DNA from: Bacillus sp. HF117_J1_D
GTDB lineage: Bacteria > Bacillota > Bacilli > Bacillales > Bacillaceae_C
Direction of reading: 5' to 3'
DNA length: 64,000 bases
NCBI GenBank assembly: GCA_009928435.1
Contig: JAABNQ010000002.1
Span: 62,001-126,000, forward strand
The translations under genes and the position numbers were made by a program. The notes below the pieces were generated by a model. That model searched no databases. It was not told where the DNA came from and saw only the letters and a list, made by a program, of their open reading frames with translations. Shown piece after piece: positions 1 to 10,463 of this stretch; within the stretch, counting starts at the first letter, position 1, and each line of letters opens with the position of its first letter.

Positions 1-1322
1 CAGTCAAACCATTCATTGGTCTTGCTATTTTTGTTCTCCTTTCACTTGGTGCAATCTACATACCCTTTACAAAATGGAATGAGCCGGAAGAAAAGAAACA
101 GAGTTATGTGCTGATTTTCGGTCTCGTCTTTGTAGGGGCTATTCTAGTAATGAAGCTCATTAGTCTAGTCGCGGGCTTGGATCAGTACGATCTTTCCTAT
201 CTATTTCCCGCTGCAATGGCTCCCATGCTGATCAGAGTGATGATCAATGAACGTTTTGGCCTGCTGATGGCTATTATTTTGGCTGCATGTGGAAGTATCG
301 TTTTTCATGACGGCATTTCGGGAACAATAAATGTGGAAATTGCGCTATACATATTATTTAGCGGTCTTGCAGGCATCATTTTTCTGTCCGACAAAAATGA
401 ACGCTTTAATCTATTGCGCGCAGGTATGGTCGTTTCCGTTGTTAATGTGCTGCTTATTTTCTTCCTGCAATTTATCGGCAGCGGTCAAATGACCAACATG
501 GAATATGTATATTTTATTATTAATGGTGCTGTTTCCGGTATTTTGTCAGCCATTTTGACAATGGGGATTCTGCCTTTTCTTGAAGCGGGATTCGGTATAT
601 TATCAACAATGAGGCTGATTGAATTATCCAATCCAAATCATCCTTTGCTCAAGAAGATTCTGATTGAAGCACCAGGCACTTACCACCATAGTGTAATGGT
701 GGCTAATTTAGCGGAGCTAGCATGTGAAGCCATCGGTGCAAACGGCTTGCTTGCAAGGGTCGGTGCCTATTATCATGATATTGGCAAGACAAAGAGGCCG
801 CATTTTTTCATTGAAAACCAAATGAAAATGGAAAATCCTCATAATAAGCTGGAGCCCGCAACAAGTAAGGATATTATCATTGCCCATGTTACTGACGGCG
901 TGGCGGAATTGAAAAAACATAAAATGCCTAAGGAAATTGTAGATATTGCAGAGCAGCATCATGGAACAACATTGTTAAAATTCTTTTATTATAAAGCAGT
1001 TGAAATTTCTGATGATGTAGAAGAAGCGGATTACAGATATCCTGGCCCAAAACCGCAATTCATAGAAGCGGCTGTCATCAGTTTGGCAGATTGTGTAGAA
1101 GCAGCGGTGCGTTCCTTGAATCAGCCGACACCTGAGACAATCAAGTCACTCGTTGATTCCATTGTCCAAGACCGGCTTCTGGACGGGCAGCTAAATGAAT
1201 GCGATATTACAATGAAACAATTGGAAATCATTAAAAAAATGTTTTGCGAAACGCTGGGTGGTATTTTTCATTCAAGGATTGAATATCCGGGAAACAAGGA
1301 GCAGAAGGTGATGCAAAAATGA
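1..1322 (+). CDS. pgpH: PgpH-like c-di-AMP phosphodiesterase (7TM-HD), 3' part
   Basis: The frame is open from base 3 to the stop at 1320-1322, so the gene begins outside the window and about 439 residues are visible. They start within a hydrophobic membrane region with several helices, followed by a cytoplasmic HD phosphohydrolase domain. The metal-binding motifs are visible: YHHSVM at about nt 680 and YYHDIGK at about nt 770, with a later AEQHHGT. In Firmicutes this family (YqfF/PgpH) hydrolyses the second messenger c-di-AMP to pApA. The stop overlaps the ybeY start (ATGA), as in the conserved yqfF-yqfG-dgkA-cdd-era order. The N-terminal extracellular 7TMR-HDED part is not in the window. 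Confidence 0.93.
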   Translation, partial: VKPFIGLAIFVLLSLGAIYIPFTKWNEPEEKKQSYVLIFGLVFVGAILVMKLISLVAGLDQYDLSYLFPAAMAPMLIRVMINERFGLLMAIILAACGSIVFHDGISGTINVEIALYILFSGLAGIIFLSDKNERFNLLRAGMVVSVVNVLLIFFLQFIGSGQMTNMEYVYFIINGAVSGILSAILTMGILPFLEAGFGILSTMRLIELSNPNHPLLKKILIEAPGTYHHSVMVANLAELACEAIGANGLLARVGAYYHDIGKTKRPHFFIENQMKMENPHNKLEPATSKDIIIAHVTDGVAELKKHKMPKEIVDIAEQHHGTTLLKFFYYKAVEISDDVEEADYRYPGPKPQFIEAAVISLADCVEAAVRSLNQPTPETIKSLVDSIVQDRLLDGQLNECDITMKQLEIIKKMFCETLGGIFHSRIEYPGNKEQKVMQK

Positions 1323-1792
1323 GTCTTGAGGTAGACTTCATTGACGAAACAGGCGAAGTAAAAGAAGAGCATTTTCATTTACTGGAAGAGTTGTTAAATC
1401 ATGCAGCGGAAATGGAGAGCGTGGAAGATGGCAGTGAGCTTTCCATCACTTTTGTTATGGATGATTCCATACAGGAGTTGAATAGAACTTATAGGGAGAA
1501 AGACTCCCCTACGGATGTTATTTCCTTTGCAATGGAGGATCTGGGTGAAGGGGAAACGGAAATAGCCGGTATTGAAAATTTACCCAGGATATTGGGGGAT
1601 ATTGTCATTTCAATTGAAACGGCGAAAAAACAGGCGGAAGAATATGGCCATTCCTATCTGCGGGAGCTTGGCTTCTTGACAGTGCATGGTTTCCTTCACC
1701 TTCTTGGGTATGATCATATGAATGACGAAGATGAAAAACGTATGTTCAAAAAACAAGAGGATATTTTGCAGAGCTATGGCCTGGAAAGATAG
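1319..1792 (+). CDS. ybeY: endoribonuclease YbeY
   Basis: A 157-residue single-strand-specific endoribonuclease used in 16S rRNA 3' maturation and ribosome quality control. The family's zinc site is plain near the C-terminus: H123-x3-H127-x5-H133 within HGFLHLLGYDH. The SPTDVISFAM segment, typical of the family, is also present. The ATG at 1319 overlaps the pgpH stop by four bases, implying translational coupling. Length and neighbours match B. subtilis YqfG. Confidence 0.96.
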   Translation: MSLEVDFIDETGEVKEEHFHLLEELLNHAAEMESVEDGSELSITFVMDDSIQELNRTYREKDSPTDVISFAMEDLGEGETEIAGIENLPRILGDIVISIETAKKQAEEYGHSYLRELGFLTVHGFLHLLGYDHMNDEDEKRMFKKQEDILQSYGLER

Positions 1793-2165
1793 AAAGGCAT
1801 TCAGCTTTGGACGGCTTCTGGCTTCTTTCACCTATGCTATTCAGGGCTTGCGGCACGCTGTTAGAACGGAAAAAAATTTTCAAATCCATTTAACCGCCGC
1901 CCTGATTGTTAGTATATGTGGTTTTGCTTTTCGATTGAACAGAATGGAATGGATTTTTATCCTTATCTGCATTTTTGGGGTGATCGCTCTAGAATTACTC
2001 AATTCGGCGATTGAAAAAACCGTTGATCTCGTTACAGATGAAATAAAGCCTTTGGCTAAGCAGGCGAAGGATATGGCTGCAGGCGCTGTTATGGTTTATG
2101 CCATCATGGCGGTGGTGATTGGGCTAATTATTTTCATACCAAAAATCATGGAGCTGTTCCAATGA
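1776..2165 (+). CDS. dgkA: undecaprenol/diacylglycerol kinase DgkA
   Basis: A 129-residue integral membrane kinase with three hydrophobic helices. It carries the family signature ELLNSAIEKTVDL plus the PLAKQAKDMAAGAV segment. In Gram-positives this enzyme recycles undecaprenol to its phosphate, the lipid carrier for wall synthesis. The frame is open upstream to 1722, but the residues before ATG 1776 do not resemble the family. Starting at 1776 gives the usual length and a short overlap with ybeY. A GAGG 15 bases upstream is a weak, distant ribosome site, so coupling to ybeY translation is likely. The stop lies inside the terminator stem that follows. Confidence 0.93.
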   Translation: MAWKDRKAFSFGRLLASFTYAIQGLRHAVRTEKNFQIHLTAALIVSICGFAFRLNRMEWIFILICIFGVIALELLNSAIEKTVDLVTDEIKPLAKQAKDMAAGAVMVYAIMAVVIGLIIFIPKIMELFQ

Positions 2166-2189
2166 AGCTGACTCATTGGACAGTTTTTT
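2154..2189 (+). terminator. rho-independent terminator overlapping the dgkA stop
   Basis: TCCAATGA (2158-2165) pairs perfectly with TCATTGGA (2173-2180). The stem extends by CTG/CAG across a one-base bulge and is followed by six T. The dgkA TGA stop codon forms part of the left arm. Confidence 0.75.
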
Positions 2190-2191
2190 GT

Positions 2192-2220
2192 TTGAAAGTC
2201 GAATCTGATTCGGATAAAAT
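2192..2220 (+). promoter_or_regulatory. SigA promoter for cdd-era with a dyad in the spacer
   Basis: TTGAAA (2192-2197), a 17-base spacer and TAAAAT (2215-2220) differ from consensus at one base in each box. It directly follows the dgkA terminator and precedes cdd. The spacer contains a perfect 6-1-6 palindrome, CGAATC-T-GATTCG (2200-2212), which could be a repressor site. The promoter call is sequence-based; the operator is inference. Confidence 0.6.
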
Positions 2221-2248
2221 AATCTCACATCCATAGGATGAAAAATGA

Positions 2249-3656
<1,408 letters not shown>

Positions 3657-3749
3657 ATTGGTTTGTTTTAGCAAATTTTATGTTGAATCATCCTGGGGTG
3701 CGTGGACAAACATATTCATATAACCATCAAAAAGAAAGGCGGGATTCAA

Positions 3750-3896
3750 ATGTATGAGTTTACTTGGAAGGTTTTTAAGAAGACGGGGAATATTGATATT
3801 TACCTGCTTCTAAAGGAACTGGAGAAAGAGGAACACATGATGAATACACTGCCGATTGCCAATAAGCCCGATGTGATTAATTATCCTGTTTCCTGA
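3750..3896 (+). CDS. yqzL: YqzL family small protein
   Basis: A 48-residue protein beginning MYEFTWKVFKKTGNID. The frame is open from 3702, but ATG 3750 is preceded by AAGGCGGG at good spacing and gives the family's start. Its place between era and recO is the conserved position of B. subtilis yqzL. Function unknown. Confidence 0.8.
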   Translation: MYEFTWKVFKKTGNIDIYLLLKELEKEEHMMNTLPIANKPDVINYPVS

Positions 3897-3925
3897 CCGT
3901 CATTTACTTTTTTTTGAGCACCTGA

Positions 3926-3942
3926 TACAGTATGATACTGTA
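3926..3942. promoter_or_regulatory. 17-bp perfect palindrome upstream of recO
   Basis: TACAGTAT-G-ATACTGTA is an 8-1-8 perfect dyad ending 15 bases before the recO start. It contains TATGAT, which could act as a -10 box. No T-run follows, so it is not a terminator. An operator or promoter role is inference. Confidence 0.4.
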
Positions 3943-3957
3943 AAAGGGGTTAGCGAC

Positions 3958-4710
3958 ATGTTGAAAAAATTTGAAGGCATTGTAATCAGAACTACAGATT
4001 ATGGTGAATCACATAAAGTAACAGCCATATACAGCAGGGAAGCAGGGAAAGTTTCCGCGATGGCAAGAGGAGCCAAAAAAACGAACAGCCGTCTTGCTGC
4101 CGTTTCCCAGCTGTTTACATACGGTTATTTCTTAATTCAGACGGGACGCGGTCTTGGAACTTTACAACAAGGAGAGATCATCTCGCCACTAAGGGGCTTG
4201 AAAGAGGACATATTTAAAACCGCCTATGCTTCCTACATTGTAGAGATGGTTGACAGAAGCACCCAGGATCATGAATCAAATCCATATTTATTTGAATTGC
4301 TGCATCAATCGCTGAACTATATAAGCGAGGGGTATGATCCCGATATTATCACGCATATTTTTGAAATGAAAATGCTTCAAGTTCTTGGGCTTTATCCGGA
4401 AATGAAAAGATGCTCTTTATGTGGTGCATCTGAAGGCAGCTTTGGCTTTTCTATCAAAGAAAATGGATTAATTTGCCATCGCTGCAAGGAGAGAGACCCG
4501 CATTATTTACCAATGAGCCAAAATGCGATTAAACTGCTGCGGTTATTTTATTATTTTGATTTGAATCGGCTCGGTACAATTTCAGTCAAGCAGGGAACAA
4601 AAAATGAGCTAAAAAAAGCGATTGATTTGTATTACGAGGAATATTCCGGACTTCATTTCAAATCAAAGCGCTTTTTGGACCAAATGGATTCATTGAAGGG
4701 TAAAATGTAA
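3958..4710 (+). CDS. recO: DNA repair protein RecO
   Basis: A 250-residue recombination mediator that acts with RecR to load RecA at single-stranded gaps. It has an N-terminal OB-fold segment (FEGIVIRTTDYGESHKV) and a central four-cysteine zinc module (CSLC ... CHRC, about residues 152-178), as in Bacillus RecO. ATG 3958 follows AAAGGGG. The order era-yqzL-recO-glyQ is conserved. Confidence 0.95.
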   Translation: MLKKFEGIVIRTTDYGESHKVTAIYSREAGKVSAMARGAKKTNSRLAAVSQLFTYGYFLIQTGRGLGTLQQGEIISPLRGLKEDIFKTAYASYIVEMVDRSTQDHESNPYLFELLHQSLNYISEGYDPDIITHIFEMKMLQVLGLYPEMKRCSLCGASEGSFGFSIKENGLICHRCKERDPHYLPMSQNAIKLLRLFYYFDLNRLGTISVKQGTKNELKKAIDLYYEEYSGLHFKSKRFLDQMDSLKGKM

Positions 4711-4718
4711 ACAAGAGG

Positions 4719-4747
4719 TTGACATCTAGCTTTGCTTCGATTATTTT
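4719..4747 (+). promoter_or_regulatory. SigA promoter of glyQS
   Basis: TTGACA (4719-4724) is perfect; a 17-base spacer leads to TATTTT (4742-4747). It starts just after the recO stop and just upstream of the T-box leader. Confidence 0.6.
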
Positions 4748-4759
4748 TATTAGTAACTA

Positions 4760-4959
4760 CATATCCTGCTAAGACGGAAAGTAGTAGCTGTTCGATTCCA
4801 TTTCAGCGAACCCGGAAAGGTGAAAGCCGGGCATGGTAATGACAGTGAAGGCAGTCCTGAGCGGGAAGGTGGAAAGTGGCCGATATGTCGGCAAATAGGG
4901 TGGAACCGCGGGTTAACTCTCGTCCCTATGCTAATTTAGCATAGGGGCGAGAGTTTTTT
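4760..4959 (+). promoter_or_regulatory. glycyl-tRNA T-box leader with terminator
   Basis: The T-box core AGGGTGGAACCGCG (about 4897-4911) is a near-perfect match. It is followed by a long terminator hairpin, CTCTCGTCCCTATGCT against AGCATAGGGGCGAGAG (4917-4953), with a T-run. Upstream lies the stem I region, with GGC at 4850-4852 as the likely glycine specifier codon. In this family uncharged tRNA pairs with the T-box and prevents termination, so glyQS is switched on when glycyl-tRNA is uncharged. The specifier assignment is inference. Confidence 0.92.
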
Positions 4960-4982
4960 ATTTGATGGAAAGGATGGATGAT

Positions 4983-5876
4983 ATGAATATCCAAGAAATG
5001 ATTTTGACTTTGCAAAAGCATTGGTCAGATTACGGATGTATTTTAATGCAGGCATATGATGTGGAAAAAGGAGCAGGGACAATGAGCCCGTATACGTTTT
5101 TACGAGCAATCGGTCCTGAGCCATGGAATGTGGCTTATGTAGAACCATCAAGACGACCAGCAGACGGCCGGTACGGTGAGAATCCAAACAGGCTTTATCA
5201 ACATCATCAATTTCAGGTCATTATGAAGCCTTCACCTGAGAACATTCAGGAAATGTATTTGGACTCCCTAAGGAAGCTGGGAATTGATCCGCTTGAACAT
5301 GATATCCGTTTTGTTGAAGATAACTGGGAAAATCCGTCACTGGGATGTGCAGGTCTCGGATGGGAAGTTTGGCTGGATGGTATGGAGATCACTCAGTTTA
5401 CTTATTTCCAACAGGTCGGAGGTTTGGAATGCAAGCCAGTATCGGTTGAATTAACATATGGAATAGAACGTCTTGCCTCTTACATCCAAGAAAAAGACAA
5501 TGTTTTTGACTTGGAATGGACGGACGGATTTACAATCAGGGATATTTTTTATCAACCTGAATATGAGCATTCAAAATATGCTTTTGAGACTTCCGATCAG
5601 GATTTACTTTTTACTTTATTCGGCATGTATGAAAAGGAATCAAAAAGACAAATGGAACTTGGTCTCGTACATCCGGCATATGACTATATTTTAAAATGCT
5701 CTCACGTATTTAATCTTTTGGATGCAAAAGGAGCTATTTCCGTAACGGAAAGAACGGCATATATTGCCAGAATGAGAAATATGGCTCGTCATGTGGCGAG
5801 AACTTTTTATGAAGAAAGGGAAAAGCTAGGCTTTCCGATTTTGCAGCACACAAAGGGGGAATACAGCCATGAATAA
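4983..5876 (+). CDS. glyQ: glycyl-tRNA synthetase alpha subunit
   Basis: A 297-residue catalytic subunit of the bacterial alpha2beta2 glycyl-tRNA synthetase, a class II enzyme that activates glycine. Segments typical of GlyQ are visible: [31 protein letters not shown] and [12 protein letters not shown]. ATGs at 4965, 4974 and 4983 are in frame. The last gives the family start [11 protein letters not shown] and has AAAGGATGG at good spacing. The stop overlaps the glyS start, and both lie behind the T-box. Confidence 0.97.
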   Translation: MNIQEMILTLQKHWSDYGCILMQAYDVEKGAGTMSPYTFLRAIGPEPWNVAYVEPSRRPADGRYGENPNRLYQHHQFQVIMKPSPENIQEMYLDSLRKLGIDPLEHDIRFVEDNWENPSLGCAGLGWEVWLDGMEITQFTYFQQVGGLECKPVSVELTYGIERLASYIQEKDNVFDLEWTDGFTIRDIFYQPEYEHSKYAFETSDQDLLFTLFGMYEKESKRQMELGLVHPAYDYILKCSHVFNLLDAKGAISVTERTAYIARMRNMARHVARTFYEEREKLGFPILQHTKGEYSHE

Positions 5877-7935
5877 GCGCGATTTATTGCTTGAAATCGG
5901 TTTGGAAGAAATGCCAGCAAGGTTTATACACGGTTCCATTCAACAGCTTGAAGAAAAAGTTAGGAACTGGATGGATGGAAACGGAATTGAGCACGGCGAT
6001 GTGTCCGTTTTTTCAACGCCAAGGAGATTGGCTGTCCTTGTAAAAAATGTGGCGGAATCACAGCAGGATACAGAAGAAGAAGCGAAGGGGCCTGCAAAGA
6101 AAATTGCTCAGGATGAAAATGGCAATTGGTCAAAAGCGGCATTGGGCTTTAGCCGGTCTCAGGGAATGTCTCCTGAGGACATTTACTTTAAGGAGATCAA
6201 GGGAGTTGAATATGCCCATATTAAACGTTTTATAAAAGGGAAAAGGACCTTTGAACTGCTTCCGCAGCTCCAAAAATTGGTCGAAGACATGCATTTTCCA
6301 AATAACATGAAATGGGGAAGCCATCAGCTTCGTTATGTCCGGCCTATTCGATGGCTAGTGGCTATATTTGGCAATGAAGTGATACCATTCACAATTGCCG
6401 GAGTGTCCACTGGAAAGGATACGCGGGGACATCGCTTTTTGGGTGAAAATATATCGATTGATCGTCCTGAAGATTATGAAGAAGCCCTTCATTCTCAATT
6501 TGTAGTTGCAAATGCACAAAACAGAAAGCAGAGAATAATAGAACAAATAACGGAATTGGAAAAGGAAAATGGCTGGAGTGTTCCCATTGAGGAAGATTTG
6601 TTGGAGGAAGTCACAAATTTAGTGGAATATCCAACTGCTTTTTCTGGAAAATTTGATGATAAATTTCTTGGACTTCCAGAAGAAGTACTTATTACTTCGA
6701 TGAAAACCCATCAACGCTATTTTCCTGTAAAGGACGCAAAGGGCAGCTTACTCCCATATTTTATTTCAGTTAGGAATGGCGGAACCAGCCATATTGATAC
6801 TGTGGCAAAAGGAAACGAGAAGGTATTACGTGCAAGATTGGCTGATGGGGAATTCTTTTATGAAGAAGATCAAAAGCTTGAAATCGCAGATGCTTTGAAA
6901 AAGCTTGAATCTATTATCTATCAAGAGAAAATTGGTACATTGGCTCAAAAAGTCAATCGGATTCAAAAAATTACTCGAGAATTAAGCACCCTCCTTGGGC
7001 TGTCAGAAAATGAAGCTCAACTGGCTAATCGAGCTGCTGAAATCTGCAAATTTGACCTTGTGACAAATATGGTGGATGAATTTCCTGAGCTACAAGGGAT
7101 AATGGGGGAAAAATACGCTCTTCAAAAAGGAGAAAATGAAGAAGTCGCTAAGGCTGTCAACGAACATTATCAACCGCGTCATGCTCAAGATGATATACCA
7201 GGTTCTCTAACTGGTGCAATTGTCGGAGTCGCCGATAAATTGGACACGATTGTAACGGCTTTTGCCATTGGCCTGATACCAACAGGTTCACATGACCCAT
7301 ATGCCTTGCGCCGAAACGCAACGGGCATTGTCAATATATTAAAAGGAATGAATTGGAATATCTCACTGGAGAACCTTCTCTACAGGGTGATTAACATTAC
7401 CGAAGAAGACCTAAGTACTGAGAATGAAGAATTGGTTGAAAACCTCGTTCAATTCTTCAAGCTTCGGATGAAGCATCTTCTTCAAGAACAAAATATCCGC
7501 TATGACATTGTTGAAGCAGTACTTGGCGGAGAACTTGGCAGCGTTCCTGATATCATCAGCCGAGCCAGTACCTTAAATGAGCATAAAGATGAGAAGGGCT
7601 TTAAAGAAACGATTGAATCATTGGCTCGTGTTATGAATATCGCCCAGAAAGCGGAAGGCGAGGATGAAGTAAATTCAGCACTATTTGAAAACAACGAAGA
7701 AGAACGGCTCTACAACGAATACAAACATGTACTCGATACTTTTGCGACGGAAAATAATGCTGAAACTCGCTTTTCAGCACTGAAAGTCTTGTCACCCGCG
7801 ATTACTGCATACTTTGATCATACAATGGTAATGTCAGAGGATGAGAACATTAGGAAAAACAGGCTTGCTCAGATGAAAAAACTTTCTGATGTGATCGGAA
7901 GCTTTGCCAAGATGAATGAAATTCAAGTTAAATAA
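5869..7935 (+). CDS. glyS: glycyl-tRNA synthetase beta subunit
   Basis: A 688-residue beta subunit that binds tRNA-Gly. The start [14 protein letters not shown], the central KTHQRYFPV and the HD-like segment [13 protein letters not shown] are typical of the family. Length matches the family. ATG 5869 overlaps the glyQ stop (ATGAATAA), indicating coupled synthesis of the two subunits. Confidence 0.97.
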   Translation: MNKRDLLLEIGLEEMPARFIHGSIQQLEEKVRNWMDGNGIEHGDVSVFSTPRRLAVLVKNVAESQQDTEEEAKGPAKKIAQDENGNWSKAALGFSRSQGMSPEDIYFKEIKGVEYAHIKRFIKGKRTFELLPQLQKLVEDMHFPNNMKWGSHQLRYVRPIRWLVAIFGNEVIPFTIAGVSTGKDTRGHRFLGENISIDRPEDYEEALHSQFVVANAQNRKQRIIEQITELEKENGWSVPIEEDLLEEVTNLVEYPTAFSGKFDDKFLGLPEEVLITSMKTHQRYFPVKDAKGSLLPYFISVRNGGTSHIDTVAKGNEKVLRARLADGEFFYEEDQKLEIADALKKLESIIYQEKIGTLAQKVNRIQKITRELSTLLGLSENEAQLANRAAEICKFDLVTNMVDEFPELQGIMGEKYALQKGENEEVAKAVNEHYQPRHAQDDIPGSLTGAIVGVADKLDTIVTAFAIGLIPTGSHDPYALRRNATGIVNILKGMNWNISLENLLYRVINITEEDLSTENEELVENLVQFFKLRMKHLLQEQNIRYDIVEAVLGGELGSVPDIISRASTLNEHKDEKGFKETIESLARVMNIAQKAEGEDEVNSALFENNEEERLYNEYKHVLDTFATENNAETRFSALKVLSPAITAYFDHTMVMSEDENIRKNRLAQMKKLSDVIGSFAKMNEIQVK

Positions 7936-8178
7936 GGATATTTGTCTTTAAGATGTATGTCTTCGAGAATGATCTCTTTCTTCGATCGTTGTTTGACAAA
8001 TGCTACCTTCTCGTTGACTAGTGGATTGATTTGGCTAGCTCAATCTTAAAAATAAGTTGTCATAATTGATGTAAAATACACCTTTTAATTGTGTACCTTT
8101 TATGGATGAGATTTTCTTTAATGGTTAAATAGTATATACTAATTCTAATAAGTATGTCTCATTTTCTATCCATAGGTG
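7936..8178. other. glyS-ccpN intergenic region
   Basis: About 240 AT-rich bases with no convincing open frame. A 10-bp palindrome AGTATATACT (8131-8140) contains the -10-like TATACT, but no good -35 box lies at the right distance. No clear terminator for glyS was found. Confidence 0.4.
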
Positions 8179-8814
8179 GTGAGCACGATCGAACTTAGCA
8201 AAAGGCAAGATAGGATATTGGAAATCGTCAAAGAAAATGGCCCGATCACGGGTGAACATATTGCGGAAAAACTGAATTTGACACGCGCTACTTTGCGTCC
8301 GGATCTGGCCATTTTAACAATGGCCGGATATTTGGATGCAAGGCCAAGGGTAGGGTATTTCTATACAGGAAAAACTGGGACACAATTGTTGGCTGAAAGT
8401 TTGAAGAAGCTGACAGTGAAAGAATTTCAGTCCATTCCTGTTGTCATTCATGAAAATATTTCTGTATATGATGCGATCGTTACAATTTTTCTGGAAGATG
8501 TTGGTACTGTTTTTGTCACGGATGATAATCATCATCTGGCTGGAGTTCTTTCTCGAAAAGACTTATTAAGGGCAAGTCTAGGTAAGCAGGAGCTATCAAC
8601 ATTGCCGGTCAACATCATTATGACAAGGATGCCCAACATTACGATGTGTGAGAAGGATGATTTGTTGATTGATGTAGCTAAAAAGCTAATTGATACACAG
8701 ATCGATGCTGTTCCCGTAGTAAAAAAGACAGATTCTGGTTACGAGGTCATTGGCCGACTTACGAAAACAAATATAACAAAAGCGTTTGTTGCGCTTGCTG
8801 AGCAAGAAGGTTAG
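8179..8814 (+). CDS. ccpN: transcriptional repressor CcpN (HTH plus CBS pair)
   Basis: A 211-residue repressor that in B. subtilis shuts off gapB and pckA under glycolytic conditions. An N-terminal winged HTH (about residues 5-60, with [20 protein letters not shown]) precedes two CBS domains that sense nucleotides. By homology the protein starts STIELSKRQ, so GTG 8179 is the expected start. However, the only Shine-Dalgarno-like sequence, AGGTGGTGA (8174-8182), overlaps that codon; GTG 8176 is no better. It lies directly before the PPDK regulator, the usual pair. Confidence 0.93.
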   Translation: MSTIELSKRQDRILEIVKENGPITGEHIAEKLNLTRATLRPDLAILTMAGYLDARPRVGYFYTGKTGTQLLAESLKKLTVKEFQSIPVVIHENISVYDAIVTIFLEDVGTVFVTDDNHHLAGVLSRKDLLRASLGKQELSTLPVNIIMTRMPNITMCEKDDLLIDVAKKLIDTQIDAVPVVKKTDSGYEVIGRLTKTNITKAFVALAEQEG

Positions 8815-8840
8815 TTGACATGACGGGAGATGATAAAATC

Positions 8841-9647
8841 ATGGTAGAATCGGTGATATATGTTGTATCAGACTCCGTGGGCGAGACTGCCGAACTTGTA
8901 ACGAAAGCGGCATTGAGCCAATTTTCCGGACCAAACGCCGCTATTAAACGCATTCCTTATATTGAGGAGACGGAGAATATAGATGAAGTCATTTCGTTGG
9001 CAAAGATGAATAACGGAATGATCATCTTTACATTGGTCAAGCCGGAAATAAGAAATTATCTGGTTGAAAAGGCGCGGATATCCAACGTACATGCTATTGA
9101 TATTTTAGGGCCGTTAATGACAACCTTTGAAACATTGTTTAACAAGAGGCCGCTGAACGAGCCGGGTCTCGTACGCAAATTGGATGCAGACTATTTTAAA
9201 AGAGTCGAAGCCATTGAATTTGCTGTTAAGTACGACGACGGGCGCGATCCAAGAGGACTCCTTAGGGCAGACATTATTTTGATCGGAGTTTCCAGGACAT
9301 CGAAAACACCTCTGTCGCAGTACCTTGCCCATAAAAGATACAAAGTGGCAAACGTGCCTGTTGTTCCTGAAGTAGATCCGCCAGAGGAATTATTCAAAAT
9401 CGATCCGACAAAATGTATTGGGTTAAGAATCAGTCCGGAAAAGCTCTATGAAATCCGGAGGGAACGATTACTGACATTGGGGCTGGATGATAATGCTATC
9501 TATGCAAATATTGAAAGGATCCGCCGTGAAATTGAGTATTTTGACAGGATTGCAGAAAAAATCGGTTGTAAAATAATCGATGTAACAAACAAAGCGGTTG
9601 AAGAAACGGCAAATATTATTATCAACTTTAAATTAAATAGCAATTGA
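8841..9647 (+). CDS. ppsR: pyruvate, phosphate dikinase regulatory protein (DUF299)
   Basis: A 268-residue bifunctional kinase/phosphotransferase of the PPDK/PEP-synthase regulator family (YqfL in B. subtilis, with a reported role beside CcpN). The P-loop-like [15 protein letters not shown] (about residues 149-163) and [15 protein letters not shown] are family hallmarks. ATG 8841 has GGGAGATGA upstream and matches the family start ([16 protein letters not shown]). An in-frame ATG at 8820 would add seven residues. Confidence 0.93.
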   Translation: MVESVIYVVSDSVGETAELVTKAALSQFSGPNAAIKRIPYIEETENIDEVISLAKMNNGMIIFTLVKPEIRNYLVEKARISNVHAIDILGPLMTTFETLFNKRPLNEPGLVRKLDADYFKRVEAIEFAVKYDDGRDPRGLLRADIILIGVSRTSKTPLSQYLAHKRYKVANVPVVPEVDPPEELFKIDPTKCIGLRISPEKLYEIRRERLLTLGLDDNAIYANIERIRREIEYFDRIAEKIGCKIIDVTNKAVEETANIIINFKLNSN

Positions 9648-9669
9648 GCGCTTAAGCAGCGCTTTTTTT
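9647..9669 (+). terminator. terminator after ppsR
   Basis: AGCGCT (9647-9652) and AGCGCT (9658-9663) form a short self-complementary stem with a five-base loop, followed by seven T. The stem begins on the last base of the ppsR stop codon. Confidence 0.7.
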
Positions 9670-9672
9670 CGT

Positions 9673-9753
9673 GGTATAGGAAATGATAAAAATCTATGCT
9701 TGCGTATAACTTGTTTATCAGATTACGCTGCGTCCAGCTCCAGCGCCTAGCGA
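9673..9753 (+). repeat. dispersed repeat, modules C and A
   Basis: This 81-bp stretch recurs in inverted orientation at 24799-24878 with about a dozen differences. The first part (module C) contains TATAACTTGTTTATCAG. The second (module A) contains CGTCCAGCTCCAGCGCC. Module A is also found at about 63119-63150. It lies between the ppsR terminator and the yaiI-like gene and holds no gene. Confidence 0.8.
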
Positions 9754-9878
9754 TTTTCTTATTTAAAGATATCAAGTTGTATCACTAGGCAAATTTGGGC
9801 AAATACGATATAATAAAAAATTGTGTTTATGGAAAATAAATGGGTTAGAGTGCCGGTATAAGGAATACACTATTTATT

Positions 9879-10439
9879 GTGATTATATTTAACCGTACAA
9901 CTCCATTTTTTAAAAAAGGGTTTAAAAATAAGAAGGAATCTGCGGAGGGATGCAGAATAAATAATTATGCCCATAAAAAAAGGGTGATATTTGTCGACGC
10001 GGATGCCTGTCCAGTAAAAGATGTAATTTCTGTTATTGCGAAAGACCTAAAGTTAGAGGTGTTTTTTATTGCCTCGTATTATCATAAACCTTCGAACATG
10101 AATGAAGGTGAAAATTGGACTTTTGTCGATCCGGACAGAGAAGCGTGTGATCTGTATATCCTAAACCATATTAAACGGGGAGATATATTAGTTACGCAAG
10201 ATATTGGGCTGGCAAGCCTTGCTCTTCAGAAAGGCAGTTTTGTCTTTTCACCCAGGGGGACGGAATACAGGGAAGAAACGATAGATACGGCGCTTGATTT
10301 CCGCTATTTGGCCGCAAAAGACCGTAGGCGGGGAAAGTTTTCGAAAGGACCGAAACCTTTTACGGACAAAGATCGTAATCTATTTCTAACCAATTTCGGT
10401 GATTTTTGTCGAAATATGGTTGAACGGAAGCTGAAATAA
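9879..10439 (+). CDS. YaiI/YqxD family protein (UPF0178), uncertain 5' end
   Basis: The body matches the UPF0178 family: VIFVDADACPVKD, HPSN-like YYHKPSN, VTQDIGLASLAL, SPRGTEYREETID and GPKPFTDKDR. It is a predicted PIN-like nuclease fold of unknown role. It sits before dnaG, as in B. subtilis. The frame is open to GTG 9879, but the first 30 or so residues do not resemble the family. A family-like start, MPIKK, lies at ATG 9967 in a different frame. It joins the conserved frame only if one base is added at an A7 run (9975-9981) or a -1 slip occurs there. GGAGGG lies at 9944-9949. Family is sure; the start is not. Confidence 0.8.
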   Translation: MIIFNRTTPFFKKGFKNKKESAEGCRINNYAHKKRVIFVDADACPVKDVISVIAKDLKLEVFFIASYYHKPSNMNEGENWTFVDPDREACDLYILNHIKRGDILVTQDIGLASLALQKGSFVFSPRGTEYREETIDTALDFRYLAAKDRRRGKFSKGPKPFTDKDRNLFLTNFGDFCRNMVERKLK

Positions 10440-10463
10440 AGAATAGGTGGGGATGTTTAGACA

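Noticed and set aside
7936-8178. Possible CcpN operator at AGTATATACT upstream of ccpN.
   Set aside because: The palindrome is short and AT-rich and I found no second site; autoregulation cannot be argued.
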